NCBI GenBank assembly: GCA_013180625.2
Contig: SNVD02004841.1
Location: 150,003 to 214,002 of the forward strand
Reading direction: 5' to 3'
Length of the DNA: 64,000 nt
Source of the DNA: Boswellia sacra
Taxonomy: Eukaryota > Streptophyta > Magnoliopsida > Sapindales > Burseraceae
Position numbers and translations under genes: made by a program. The notes below the pieces were generated by a model that saw only the letters and a list, made by a program, of their open reading frames with translations, searched no databases and was not told the DNA's origin. Of this stretch, positions 12,515 to 23,659 are shown piece after piece; position 1 is the stretch's first letter; every line of letters begins with the position of its first letter.

Positions 12515-12977
12515 ATAGGGGTAGGAATTTGGGACACAACACGCGAACACGATACATGATTAATAAATGGGTCAGATTCATATAGAGGGTGTTCAACACA
12601 CTAACCCGTTTAATGACACAAATAGTTAAATATATTTTGTCTATCCTTAATATGTAAGCTTATTTAATGATATAAATTGTTACTTACTTATAACATATAT
12701 ATTATAAAACTGAAATTTTTATATTATAAAATAATAAATTATGATGATTTTAATAATATTTTATACTAACAATGGTTTATATTCTAAAAATAATTTTAAT
12801 TGATATAAATATATAGAATATAATATATTATGCATAACTAGGTTAAACAATTAAGTAAATTATATGAATTAAATATGACACGATTACAACACGTGGGTAA
12901 TACGTTTAATAACCGTGTTGGATCCGTATTTCATGTCTTGACACGAGTCTACACGCACGACACGAATTCCTATCATT
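12515..12977. mobile_element. Nested hAT-type non-autonomous element
   Basis: A 463-bp element starts ATAGGGGTAGGAATT and ends AATTCCTATCATT, with a perfect 8-bp duplication ACACGCCG at 12507-12514 and 12978-12985. Eight-base target duplications and (T/C)AGGGGTG-like ends are hAT features. Near both ends it shares ACACGA/CGTGTT-type words with the larger hAT element at 31595-32681. It sits within the right subterminal zone of the CACTA element, so it inserted later than the CACTA itself formed. Confidence 0.8.
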
Positions 12978-13088
12978 ACACGCCGCAGATAGGGGGCAAG
13001 GGGTGTTGGCATCTTATATCTTTTACAAAATTTAACTAAAACACGCTGTAAATCAGTGCCGTAAAAAATCATAATTCTTGTAGTGTGA

Positions 13089-15640
13089 AAAGCCTAAATT
13101 ATTCTTCTAATTGAAAAGCGAGGCCTTCGTCTACCTGGTAACTAGCTCTCGTTAATTAGTTAGCTAGTGCCATGTTACTGTAGCTAGCTTTTGTTAATTA
13201 CCTGGCTAGTGCAATATTGTTGTCGTTGCACTAACAGTTCCAAAAGTCTAATAATAAGTGAAACAAATTAAAGAAAAGTTCAACCCATTAAAGACAAACT
13301 TGTAGTTAATTATTTAATGAATTACATTTGAGTAATGAATTAATCGACAGTTCTCTCTCATTGTTCAACTAAAACATACAGCGTGCACAAATGTTTAAGT
13401 TCTTGCCGACCCCATTATCGGAAAAGCAAGTTCACCTGTTCATCAACTGCCATGTGTTCTTGCTTTCTGCAAATATATATATATATACACACACACACAC
13501 ATGTATCACTCGATACAATTATTTATTATTGATTGCAATTGTGTGTTATATACTAATTGCTTTGTTAAATTTTCTATTCAGAGAGTGAATGATAAATCTA
13601 GTATAAAGAATCCTTTTCGAAGAAATTTAATTATCAACCTCTTCATAAGATAAATTTATTAATTATTAGTTGGTCGAGACCTTCAGAGAGATGCTTTATC
13701 ATCCTTCATGTGCTGCCACTTGTTGTCCAGTACTAATATGCATGTAAATACGTAATTAAAATACACAGTTCTTGCAAAATTATTCGTTGAAAGGAATTTA
13801 TGAATAAAAGGAACAATAAAGAAATTAATTAGAATTCAAAAATTCTGTCCTGGTTATATATATATAGCTGTTATTGTGTAGATATATGGGTTGTGTTATG
13901 TTTGAATGTATTATATATACTAGCTTCCTCTAGTTGATTAGTACATATTATTAGAGAATATGTACTCAAGTTAACTCCATATCTACGAGTGCAACTTTTA
14001 AAAAACTGACAAATTTAACACGGTATCAAAGTCGTCATGGTATACACACACATGTATCACTCGATACAATTATTTATTATTTATTGCAATTGTGTGTTAT
14101 ATACTAATTGCTTTGTTAAATTTTCTATTTAGAGAGTGAATGATAAATCTAGTATAAAGAATCCTTTTCGAAGAAATTTAATTATCAACCTCTTCATAAG
14201 ATAAATTTATTAATTATTAGTTGGTCGAGACCTTCAGAGAGATGCTTTATCATCCTTCATGTGCTGCCACTTGTTGTCCAGTACTAATATGCATGTAAAT
14301 ACGTAATTAAAATACACAGTTCTTGCAACATTATTCGTTGAAAGGAATTTATGAATAAAAGGAACAATAAAGAAATTAATTAGAATTCAAAAATTCTGTC
14401 CTGGTTATATATATATATAGCTGTTATTGTGTTGATATATGGGTTGTGTTATGTTTGAATGTATTATATATACTAGCTTACTCTAGTTGATCAGTACATA
14501 TTATTAGAGAATATGTACTCAAGTTAACTCCATATCTACGAGTGCAACTTTTAAAAAACTGACAAATTGAACACGGTATCAAAGTCGTCATGGTCAAACA
14601 GTTTTTTAAAAATATCATTTAACCCACTTGTAAGTTTCGTTGTGGTATACAAGTGTACAAACCCTTAAACGTAAAAGAAGCGTATTTTCACAAACTTCAT
14701 TTAGAAAATTAGTAAACTTCAACACATATATAATTTTTGCTTCATGTTTTTGTGCACTTATGAAGATGAAAGTTTAAAATGAACAAACCAAAAAATTAAC
14801 CATGCCATGTCAAAGATTCCTCTTTGAAATTCCAATCTGTTAAAATGTTGTTTAAAAAATGATTCAATCGCATCATAACTTGACATTTTTTTCTAGGATG
14901 ATCTTATTGAAAGACGTTAATTTTTACAACTAGAAATAATAATAAACATCATTGTTCTTAATTCATTAATTTCAGCCTTTTCTAATTATTATTTTGAGCA
15001 TTTAGTATTCGGTCTAGGAAAGCTAACATGACCAATAAACTGGGGCATATTATGTTACAATCGATGTACCGTTTATCTATTTTTATTTTTTTTGTAAATT
15101 TAATATAAAAATTATAAATCATCGTATAAATATAGTAAATGTAAAAAAGAAGGTATAAATAAATAATTTTTTATATTTATAACTTTTGTACGATGATTTA
15201 TAACCTTTACATTAATTTATAAAAAGTTAAAAATAGTTATATAATTATTTATTTACAATTTTTTTCATATTTAAACTTTTATAGAAGAATTTACAATTTT
15301 TACATTAAATTCGTAAAAAATTTGAAAACGGTTGCACGATACAATCGCTATTCCATAACCAAAGCCATAAAACAATTGAGTGCTATACTCCATTTGCAAT
15401 TCCATAGTCATAAATTAATAATCATTGTTAGCTACCATGTGGGTGAGAATTAATATATTACCTTGTTATATTCCAGATCACCGAATTTTTTATAGCACAA
15501 AACAATTGTTTGATATCTGGCACGGGTTCATCAAAGACAACTCCACAAAGGCATTTCAAGCTAAGTGACCAAATCACAGCTGACGTAACAAAATTGCCAT
15601 CTTTAATTATTATTACTATTATCATTATTATTATTCATCT
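13089..15640. repeat. Segmental duplication, copy 1
   Basis: This segment, from AAAGCCTAAATT next to the CACTA element to about 15640, is collinear with 34601-35975. Shared phrases in order include TGTCGTTGCACTA, CCGACCCCATTATC, TGCCATGTGTTCTTGCTTTC, TAAATCTAGT, GAATTCAAAAATTCTGTCCTG and GGCATTTCAA. No coding content was recognised. Copy 1 also has an internal 551-bp tandem duplication and extra AT-rich sequence at about 14600-15360. Confidence 0.85.
13490..14591. repeat. 551-bp tandem duplication
   Basis: The sequence containing ATGTATCACTCGATACAATT at 13501 recurs at 14052 and stays aligned to GTCGTCATGG (about 14039 and 14591). The copies differ at only a handful of sites. The paralogous segment at 34.9 kb has a single copy, so the duplication arose after the segmental duplication. 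Confidence 0.9.
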
Positions 15641-15646
15641 TTAATA

Positions 15647-16430
15647 CACTTCAAGAAAAACAAATTTTAATGATGAACAGATTTCGTTACGAAAGTGAAA
15701 ATTAGATTTAGCGACGACATTTTCCTTGAAATTTCCTTTAGCAACGAGACTTTCTTTCATTGCGAATCATCGTGAAAAGCACGTCACAAAAGACTCTCAA
15801 TGATGAAAAAAAGAAGTCGTTGAAAATCACATTCAATTTCGTTGCTAAAAATGATATTTAACGTCAAAATTAATTTCATCATTAAAAAGGATATTAAGCT
15901 ATGAATTAGATTGTTACTAAATGTCATGATTTTGCCACTCAAAGTCATTTTTTCTTTCTATAAAAAAATAAATTGTTGTTTGTAGAGTTTTTAGCGAGGG
16001 ATATTTTTGTCGCTAAAAAAGGTCACAATGAAAAAAAAAATATGTGACTAAAATTTAATTCGATGATGAAATAATTTTATTATTCAATGTAATTTTCAAC
16101 AACAAAATTATTTTACCTTGTAGATCATCATTGGGCAACGAATTAGATTATTGCTAAATGCCATGATTTTATCGCTAAAAGGCATTTTTGTTTTCTTAAA
16201 AAAAATAAATTGTAATTTGTAAAGTTTATAGCAACGAAAATATTGTACGCTAAAAAGGTCAAAATTTAAAATATATACATACAACTAAATTTTTTTATGG
16301 AAAATTGTAATTAAATAATAAATTTAAAATTACGTTACTAAAAATAAATTATAACAAACGTATTCCAAAAAATATAACAAACTTTTTTAATAATAGTTAA
16401 TATATATTCACACGCACATAGAGATAACTA
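15647..16430. mobile_element. CACTA-like terminus with GTCGCTAAA-type repeats
   Basis: It begins CACTTCAAGAAAAACAAATT, close to the CACTACAAGAAAAAC start common in plant CACTA elements, then shows repeated words such as TTAGCGACGA, TCGTTGCTAAA and GTCGCTAAAAAA. A matching right end was not found, so this is either a truncated element or an old derivative. Segment 15893-16063 is repeated at about 16131-16295 (period near 237 bp). Confidence 0.45.
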
Positions 16431-16454
16431 AACTTCATTAATAATTTTATTTTA

Positions 16455-17942
16455 GGGTTCACGTTTCATCCCTGACTTACTATAAATACATGATTTGCCC
16501 CTGAGGTTTGATTTCACTGTTGAAACTTAACTAAGAAAGGGTAAAATGTTAATCTTAGTTATATTCACATTGACACGCTAGCATATATGACAAAAAAAAC
16601 AAAAACAAAAAAAAAAAAAAAAAGAGAAAGAAAGAAAGAAAGACCCAAATTTCCCCTGACCATTCAATGCATTCACCATTCTTCACCACTCACAACTCCC
16701 ATGGCAGGGCACCACTCCATCAACGCAACCCAGAAACAAAAACACCCAGGAAAAGCATGGTGAACCATCTACAAATCAAACCCATAAACAAATTAAAAAA
16801 AAAAAATAGCAAATCCCATCTCTTTCTCAAAATCAAAGTTACCAATTTTACCTATATATATATATATATACTTTAAAATATACATTATATAGTTCTAAAA
16901 GTGTCTTTTTCAATAGATCTTATGTTTTGAGACTCTAAATTTGGTTCACCATAGTCACTAAAGATTTGCAAGTTCTTAAAATTGATGATGTTTTGTTCTG
17001 GGTTTGCTTTCAAAATTTTACACAAACAAAAAAACAAACCAGATAAAAAGCTGCATGGGTTCTGTTTCTTTCAGAAGAAAATTTGAATTATCAAAATTTT
17101 CTGTTTTACCATAATTTTTGATCTCTAAACAAATTTATTCGTACCCAGATGATAAATAAAATTTGGGAACTGCTTGGCTCGGATTGATGTAGCCAGATCC
17201 ATAAATTGGGGTCATAAACAGAAATTGCTGATTAAAACAAAATTTTAATGGGATCCAAGGGAGTATCCACTATTTTGGATTAAACAAAAATTTAGTGGGA
17301 AAGTTCGAGAAATATAAATATTAAAACTTTGGATTTTCCCCTAGCTGTGGTCAAAAGTGTGGACTTGATTACAGTAGGAGAACATAGGTGAGTAGCTTTC
17401 ACATAAGCTGCCGCTCCACTAGCACGAGGATAAGACATTGACGTTCTAGAAACTAGGTTATACTTGACTCTCCTGAGATCCATATCCACACCCCACCCTA
17501 AAGGGGAAAAGAAGAAGAAGAAGATGTGAGCAGAGAAGAAGTGATGCATGAGCGAGGCAGCGGCTAACAAAACAAATAAGAATAGAGGGAGAGGAGGCGG
17601 TGGAGAGGGTGGTGCCAGCGGGGGAGAAGGAGAGGATAGAGAAAGGCAGAGAGGTCAGAGAGGTAGTGAATCAGAGAAAGAAGAGAGAGAGAGAGAGGAC
17701 CGAGAGAAGTGAGAGAAGAGGAATAAGATTTCTATTTTTGTTAAATTTTATTATTATTTATTATTAATTTATGTTTATTATAGTCTATTCACTGTTTATT
17801 TGGGTTAAATGATTTTTAGATGACATTTTTTTTGTTAACTTTTAACGGTGAAATCAAACCGCAAGGGCAAATCAGATATTTTTGATAAGTCAAGGATGAA
17901 ATGGTAATTCGGCCTAACCTTAGGGGGTACAAATGATAACCC
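16455..17942. mobile_element. Non-autonomous MULE-like element, about 1.5 kb
   Basis: The left end reads GGGTTCACGTTTCATCCCTG and the reverse complement of the right end contains CCATTTCATCCTTGACTTAT. Both continue through a GATTTGCCC...GGTTTGATTTCAC segment, giving imperfect inverted repeats of about 80-100 bp; the right end has about 30 extra bases. Flanks TTTTATTTTA and TCTTGTTTTA match at 8 of 10 positions, compatible with an old MULE target duplication. The interior has no recognised gene; the ORF at 17292-17570 (minus) is not convincing. The right edge abuts a copia gag remnant, so the element inserted beside or into it. Confidence 0.6.
17578..17730. repeat. Purine-rich GA tract
   Basis: About 150 bp almost free of pyrimidines on the plus strand (GAGGGAGAGGAGGCGGTGGA, AGAGAGAGAGAGA and similar), inside the 1.5-kb MULE-like element. 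Read on the other strand it is a CT-rich leader-like tract of the kind found in plant 5' UTRs, so it could be captured from a gene. That origin is inference. Confidence 0.6.
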
Positions 17943-18168
17943 TCTTGTTTTAGCGTTCAAACATGCCATCTGCTTTTCATCAATTTCATTAAACTCACCA
18001 ACACTTTCATCGTCTATGTTTTCTGTCTTGAAGCAAATGCAATACTCTTCCCTTTCTTCTTTGATTTCTGGTTCATCTCATAAGTTTGTAAAGACCTGAT
18101 CAGTTCATTAATCCTCTCATCCAGATTTTTTGATTCCTTAGTAGTTGTGACTTTGGTCTAAAATTTAT

Positions 18169-18543
18169 GGGATAATTTTAATTTGCCCCCTGAGGTTAGA
18201 CCTAAAAAAAATTGAGGACCTCAATTTTCTGGAATCTAAGAATGCCCCCTGAGATTACTGTAGCGACGTTAGATTTTACGAAAAATGTATTGAATAATAA
18301 CTTAATGCTAATATTAGATTTAACAAAAAATATATTAAATAATAACTTAACGCTAATAAGCAGTAAAATAGACTATAATACTCTTTTCTAAATAGTTTCT
18401 AAAGCGTTAAGTTACTAATTAATACATTTTTCGTTAAATCTAACGGTGCTACAGTAACCTCAGGGGATAATTTTGAGTTTCAGAAAACTGAGGTCCTCAA
18501 TTTTCTTTTGGCCTAACCTCAGGGGGCAAATTAGAATTAACCC
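18169..18543. mobile_element. MULE-type MITE with perfect 9-bp TSD
   Basis: A 375-bp element with ends GGGATAATTTTAATTTGCCC and, read inward, GGGTTAATTCTAATTTGCCC. The inverted repeats extend through CCCTGAGGTTAGGCC and a GAGGACCTCA-type stretch. The 9-bp duplication AAAATTTAT (18160-18168 and 18544-18552) is exact, diagnostic of the Mutator superfamily. It interrupts the copia gag remnant. Its CCTGAGGTTAG wording resembles the ends of the 16455 element. Confidence 0.9.
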
Positions 18544-18756
18544 AAAATTTATCTGGTAAAGATCTAAGGTTCTTTCTAACATTTTTAGCATCCAAATATC
18601 TTTCACCAAACATAAAAGATGAGTTGGTTATATGACAAGGCTTAGCATAAAAGTCAACAATTGATTCAACCTTATGCATTGTTAAATTTTCAAATTAGGA
18701 AGTCAATGCAAGTAATTTAAATCTTTTAACAGATGTTGTACCTTTATGCCTTACCT

Positions 18757-19046
18757 CAAGGATGTTCCAAGCTTCTTTTAAAACAGTGCAAGTATAAATC
18801 AAACCAAATTAATGAGTACTTACAGAATTGAAAATTGCATTGATTGCCTTTGAACTCCAACTAGCTGCACTATATTCTGCTTCGGTCCGTTCAGCTTACG
18901 ACAAGGATGTTCCAAGCTTCTTTTAAAAGAGTGCAAGTATAAATCAAACCAAATTGATGAGTACTTAGAGCATTGAAAATTGCATTGATTGCCTTTGAAA
19001 TCCAACTAGCTACACTATATTCTGCTTCGGTCCATTCAGCTTGCGA
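18757..19046. repeat. 145-bp tandem duplication in copia gag
   Basis: The segment beginning CAAGGATGTTCCAAGCTTCT at 18757 is repeated at 18902, with a few mismatches, through TCTGCTTCGGTCC. It duplicates codons of the central gag region. Confidence 0.9.
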
Positions 19047-19287
19047 TTTTTCGTCCATGATCCCAAATGCATTTCATCTTGTTACAGGTATCCAACCAGT
19101 TACAATGTTGCTCCAAACTCTTTCATCAATGAATTTTATGAAAGCTCTCCTACGAACCTGCTAATATGCATAATTTCCTTCTTTAAGCATAGGTGCATGA
19201 GCAACCGAACCTCTTATATCCATGCCTTCAAATCAATAAGAGAACGTTTTTCACCAGTATGTCAATGAAACCTGCTCTGATATGAAT

Positions 19288-20115
19288 TGTGAGATCTGAA
19301 TGTGATAGATTAGTTAAGCAAAATATAACAAAAACAGTTAAATAAATCAACACATGGGATTTTATGTGGTTTGATTATAAAATCTAAATCCACAAATAGC
19401 TTTGAGTTACAATTCACTATGTTTCATTTGTTTACAATCTTTATGAAAATTTATAGTGGTAGGCTCTCTCTCATACACTAACCTAATCTTTATAAATCAA
19501 ATCTCCGTAGGACTAAACACTAGCAGCATTACAAACTCTTTATTATTGTTCACTTAACACAATACTGTTAAGAATGACATAACACACAATCTAGTTATAG
19601 ACTCATGCAAGTGCCTAAAACGTTAAGCCTTAAATGACCTATAACACTCAATAGAAGCTTACAACTTCACACATACACATAAACAACAATAAAGATTACA
19701 GGACGTGCTCTCAAACTTGCTTTTCACAAATAACAGAATGCGTCTACTTTCTAATGTGCATAGGCTACTCTTTATAAAGTGTTGCTTGTTCAGCTTGATT
19801 TGCCTTTCCTTCTCCTACGGAAACATAATTATTATATGGAAATAACTTAATTAGACATAATGCATAATTGAATAAATCATATATTCCCCTAAACAAGCTA
19901 GGATAATATATTTGGTCAATAAAATGTCCACATGCATTATTCCTTCTAGAGTAGGATACTAATAGTTATCCTATTTCTATTAGGATTCATCTAATTAAAG
20001 TTGTGTTTTAGAAAACAGTTGAACAATAATTAAAGTCTTATTAGAATTTTAAATTAAATCAAAATTTTCGTACATAAGATGCGAAATAATTTGGTCATGT
20101 GATTTAGGCATGCAC
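19288..20115 (-). repeat. copia 5' LTR (minus strand)
   Basis: Bounded inside by the primer-binding-site-like sequence. On the minus strand it contains GAAACATAGTGAATTGTAAC, AAACCACATAAAA, TATAAAGAGT and GAGAGCACGTCCT, which recur in order in the LTR at 26235-27242. The outer edge (about 20115) is approximate. Confidence 0.65.
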
Positions 20116-20134
20116 GTGGACCCAAAATTGTAAG

Positions 20135-20375
20135 TTGCAAACAAAAAATGTAAACGAAGTTACTATTCACTCGCAAGGGGAGAAAACTGAAATTTTAAAA
20201 AGCCATATGAAAGTCGTCAATGGCCTTATAAAAGTTATAAACAGGCTTATAAAAGTTTTAAATGCCTACAAAAGTTGTAAACAGCATTATTTCCTTTCAT
20301 CATTTCCTAGCCAAATTCAGTATTCATCTTTATAAGATTGACCTTATACCATTTTGTATAAAAGATGTACACCAC
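20135..20375. repeat. AAAAGTTGTAAAC-type short repeats and 75-bp repeat unit
   Basis: A run of imperfect 20-25-bp units built on CTTATAAAAGTT(A/G)TAAACAG occupies 20195-20285 and resumes at about 20375-20530. The following segment containing TTTCCTAGCCAAATTCAGTA (20307-20375) recurs at 21700-21775 on the far side of the MULE at 20561-21662. Confidence 0.6.
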
Positions 20376-20560
20376 AAATAAAAGTTGTAACTGGTGAAAA
20401 AAAAAAATCGTAAACAAAGTTACTTTTCACTCCTAAAGGGGGATAACCAAAATTTCCAAAAACTATATAAAAGTCGGGCTCTAAAAGTTGTAAACGGGGT
20501 ATGAAGTTGTACATGCCTAAAAAAAGTTGTCAATAAAAGAGAAAATTGAAAAAATAGATA

Positions 20561-21662
20561 AAATTAGGGACCTTAAGTAAAATTTAGACACATCTTAAAA
20601 AATTTTTATGTCAAATACACTTTCTTCAAAAAAATGACTAAAATGGCATTTGAAACTCAAACTTGAAAAGAAAGAAGATAAAAAAGAAAGAAACATCATA
20701 AAACACTCTTCCTACACTGTACGAGAGATTTTAAGGGATTTGGAATTGATTTTAAGGGATTTTGAATTTGGAAATTTGAGTTTGGGCTCGTATTTTGTAC
20801 TTATTCTGTGTTTTTGGGACTAAATAAAGTGTTATTTTGTTGATTTTTTGGTTTAATGTGTGTAAAAATCGTAGAAACCGACGCGTTTTGTCATGACGAA
20901 GATGATGACGAGTATCAATTTTCGCTCGACACTCGACATACAGTGTCGAGTTCTGTAGGATGCTTCAACCGATACTCGCCACCACAGCATTTTATATAAA
21001 ACCGACACTCGACATTCCCAATTACAACGTGTCGAGTCCTGTCGGATATATGACTCTGACAATCGACATCGTGTCGAGTCCTGTCGGATGCATATCTTTG
21101 ACACTCGATATCGTTGTAATTAGAAATATCGAGTGTCGATTTTATGTAAAATATCTTGGTGGCGAGTGTCGGTTGAAGCATCCGATAGAACTTGACACTG
21201 TATATCGAGTGTCGAGCGAAAATTGGCACTCATCATCGTCTTCGTCGCGACAAAACGCGTCGATTTTTATGATTTTCACACACACAAACCAAAAAATCAA
21301 TAAAATAACACTTTATTTAGCCCCAAAAACACATAATAAGTACAAAATACGAGCCCAAACTCAAATCTCCAAATTCAAAATTCCTAAAATCTACCCTAAA
21401 TTCACAAATACAAAATAAGTTTCTCGTTCCTCTTGCTGTGTTTCGAATTGCGTTTCTGATGGTGTTGAGGGTATTGGAAGCTGAATAATAATAGACGGTT
21501 ATAGAAATAGGACACGATTATAAAAATAGGAAGAGGTAAGTGAAGGAAAGAGGGAAATAAAGAGTTTAAGAATAAATTGAATTTCAATCATTTTTTGAAG
21601 AAATTATCTATAATATAAAAATTTATTAAGATGTGTCTAAATTTCACCTGAGCAACTAAAAA
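20561..21662. mobile_element. Hairpin-like non-autonomous MULE
   Basis: About 1.1 kb with inverted ends sharing AAATTTAGACACATCTTAA and an ATTTTTAT...TTTCTTCAAAAAA stretch. The inverted repeats continue inward: 20745-20960 (GAGTTTGGGCTCGTATTTTG, AAATAAAGTGTTATTTTGTT) mirrors 21200-21420, so most of the element could fold into one long hairpin. The core 20920-21230 is dense in CGACACTCGA, GTGTCGAGTCCTGTCGGAT and similar words. The same terminal and subterminal wording appears at 50290-51050, which makes this a deletion derivative of that Ulp1-carrying MULE. Open frames inside are by-products of the repeats. No convincing target duplication was seen. Confidence 0.8.
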
Positions 21663-21775
21663 TGTCTATTTTTTTTTTTAATTTTCCTGCCTTTCACCGT
21701 TTCCTAGCCAAATTCACTATTCAGTTTTATAAGATTAACCTTATACAATTTGTTGTAGAAGTTATAAACGCATCA

Positions 21776-23042
21776 GCCTTCCAGAAGCTCTCTGTCCTCT
21801 TCTTCTTGCTGACCTTTGTAATCCTAACTCCGTCCGAGTCCCTAATCTCTTACTTCTCCCTATCGTCACCTTCTTCTATGCGTTAATTACCAAGCGCAAA
21901 TGACTCAACTAGGCGACACCTTCACTAACTACATAGGAATCTTCCCCCCTCACAGTTCCTCCTCTCTCGATCAAAACACTAGAATTACAGAATTGATTTT
22001 CCATACGGAACTATAGCTTTGAATTGGAATCCTCCAAGATCTCGTGTGGTTCTCATTTTGTTTGGCTCTTCATGTATTTTGAACCAGCATAAGGTTGTGA
22101 AAGTTGCGTGGGTGGCCTAAAGGAATTCAAAGAAACGCCAATGAGGAGGGTGTGATCCACAATTGAATCTGTTCCACTCTAAGCTGATGGATCAAAGCAT
22201 TTTAGCTATGGCTTCCATCGGTGGCGATTTCTTTGTCAACCATCACGAATGGCTTCCCAAGCTCGATGCCAATTGAAAAAGAGTCAGTATTTTACTTCAT
22301 CCAATGGTGTTTCCATCCATTGATGATCTTGGTCATTAAGCGTTCAAGTTCCTGGGCTGGCTTCATTCCTTCATTCCTATGGTATTGACATTTAGAAAAA
22401 AATGCTTTCTGAAATTTCCTTTAATTTTTGCTTTGTTGATGCATTGAAAAAATTAGAAATTATGGTAATAGACTTGTCATGGAAAAGGTAGAGGGCTGAG
22501 GAATTGCCTATACGTAGCAGGTTATGTTACTATTCTAGGGTTATGCCAATATTCTAAGGAAATAGTTGCTAGATATTCTAGGGCTGAGGATTTTTTTAAA
22601 CTATTTACCAGATATTATGTTCCTAGACAACTACAATTTAAGGGTTTTGGGAGTTATGGACCTTATAGTGTTACTAGATGGTTATGAAAATCAGGGACTG
22701 AAGATAAATCTGTAGTGAAAATAATTTTTAAAATAATTTTCTATTGCTTACCATTAAAGGATACCCTCGTGAATTTGATTGGCATTATCCTCCTTTCTTG
22801 ATTCTTTTTCTTCCTCCTCTGTCCCTTTCTTTATTATTTCAACTCTATTGTTCTTATATTTATCACCTTTGTTTTTGTTTTTTTAAGATTTTCCTAATGT
22901 TTATGAGTAAAAAATGAAAAGTTTTTAGTGGGAAGGAAACTAGACTTTAATTCCTTACATTTGTTATGCTTGTCATTTTATATTTTGTTTCTTTTTATAT
23001 GGTTACTCTGAATGCTTTACTATTGGTGTTTACTATACAAAG
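21776..23042. other. Possible captured or decayed gene sequence, unrecognised
   Basis: The GC content rises locally at 21900-22380, and short frames such as MASIGGDFFVNHHEWLPKLD (22210-22275, then stop) look like degraded coding sequence, but I cannot name the family. 22400-23040 is AT-rich and intron-like. It may belong to the CXC pseudogene downstream; this is a guess. Confidence 0.35.
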
Positions 23043-23655
23043 GCATGTTCATGTCAAGATTGCTTTAAGAAGCCTATTCATGAAGCTACTATTCTTGCAA
23101 CTCGTGAACAGATCAAATCTCAAAACCCACTTGCATTTGCTTCCAAAGTTATTAGGAGCTTGATCCTATAACCGAGCTTGGGGTTACATTACAAATCTGA
23201 CATTACTATTTGCTGAACAGAAATTTCAAGCTGCTTATAAACCTGGTTGTTATTTGCACTTGTAGGATAAATCTAACAAAACACCAACTTCGGGAAGATA
23301 TAAAAGAGGCAGCAATTGCAAGGAAATCATGTTGCCCAAAGAAATACCGTGACTGTTATCAAGTTTGAGTTCTTAATAAATCCAATACTCCTTTGACACT
23401 CTATATGAAGTGATTAACAATGAGTGTTTTATTTATTTATTCACATTTTTCTTTAAGGCAACATTGGATGCTCGGTTAACTATAGATGTAAAGGGTGTTA
23501 AGAATGCAATTGGTAGAAAGGATGGTGAGTATGCTCTTGTTCTTACATGCCCTTTAGTTAAGGTTAATAAGCATTGCGATAACAAGTTTGTAGAGTGTAT
23601 TCCGGGTTCTGGTCTTCTAGCGGCACCATTGCAATTTTGTAGGTCTGATATCAAC
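23043..23655 (+). pseudogene. TSO1/tesmin-like CXC (CPP) gene remnant
   Basis: Positions 23043-23163 encode [20 protein letters not shown] and [16 protein letters not shown], the end of the first cysteine-rich repeat and the start of the linker in plant CPP/TSO1 proteins. After an intron-like gap, 23266-23370 gives NKTPTSGRYKRGSNCK then, in a second frame, SCCPKKYRDCYQ. 23458-23530 gives IGCSVNYRCKGC then, again shifted, KNAIGRKDG. Together these cover linker and second CXC repeat in the correct order. CPP proteins are nuclear DNA-binding regulators. Two frameshifts, loss of upstream exons and changed cysteines mark a pseudogene. The frame then stays open to 23658 with sequence I do not recognise (YALVLTCPLVKVNKHC). 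Confidence 0.78.
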
Positions 23656-23659
23656 TAAG

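Larger units (their letters stand above)
6819..13085. mobile_element. Complete non-autonomous CACTA (En/Spm) transposon
   Basis: The left end CACTACAAGAATTC at 6819 and the right end GAATTATGATTTTT...-side terminus, read inward as CACTACAAGAATTATG from 13085, are inverted repeats identical over their first 13 bases. The 3-bp target duplication TGA (6816-6818 and 13086-13088) is exact. A paralogous empty site at 34591-34604 (TTCATGAAAAGCC) carries TGA once. Subterminal zones (6840-7170 and 12370-13070) hold many copies of words such as AACGCTGTAAAA in both orientations, as expected for transposase-binding sites. No transposase was recognised in 6267 bp. Instead the element carries fragments of at least three host genes and a nested hAT element. 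I infer that it was moved by a transposase encoded elsewhere. Confidence 0.93.
17945..19223 (-). pseudogene. copia gag (UBN2-type) pseudogene
   Basis: Minus-strand translation from the ATG at 19223 gives MDIRGSVAHAPMLKEGNYAY, then RAFIKFIDERVWSNIVTGW and EKSQAEWTEAEYSVASWISK. Further on come LLKEAWNIL, TTSVKRFKLLALTS, NVRKNLRSLPDKFW and, beyond the inserted MULE, NLDERINELIRSLQTYEMN. This is the usual order of copia gag (UBN2 domain). Stops, frameshifts, a 145-bp internal duplication and the MULE insertion make it non-functional. Confidence 0.85.
17943..20115 (-). mobile_element. Truncated Ty1/copia element (5' LTR and gag)
   Basis: On the minus strand the order is LTR (about 20115-19288), a degenerate primer-binding site (CATATCAGAGCAG at about 19287-19274, like the initiator-Met site TGGTATCAGAGC), then gag from 19223. 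The rest of the element (pol, 3' LTR) is missing where the MULE at 16455-17942 abuts. A 375-bp MULE is inserted in gag at 18169-18543. Its LTR is related to the one at 26235-27242. Confidence 0.8.

Noticed and set aside
20853..21418. Overlapping ORFs of up to 152 codons on both strands
   Set aside because: They read through the GTGTCGA-type repeats of a MULE; the translated pattern is repeat-derived on both strands.
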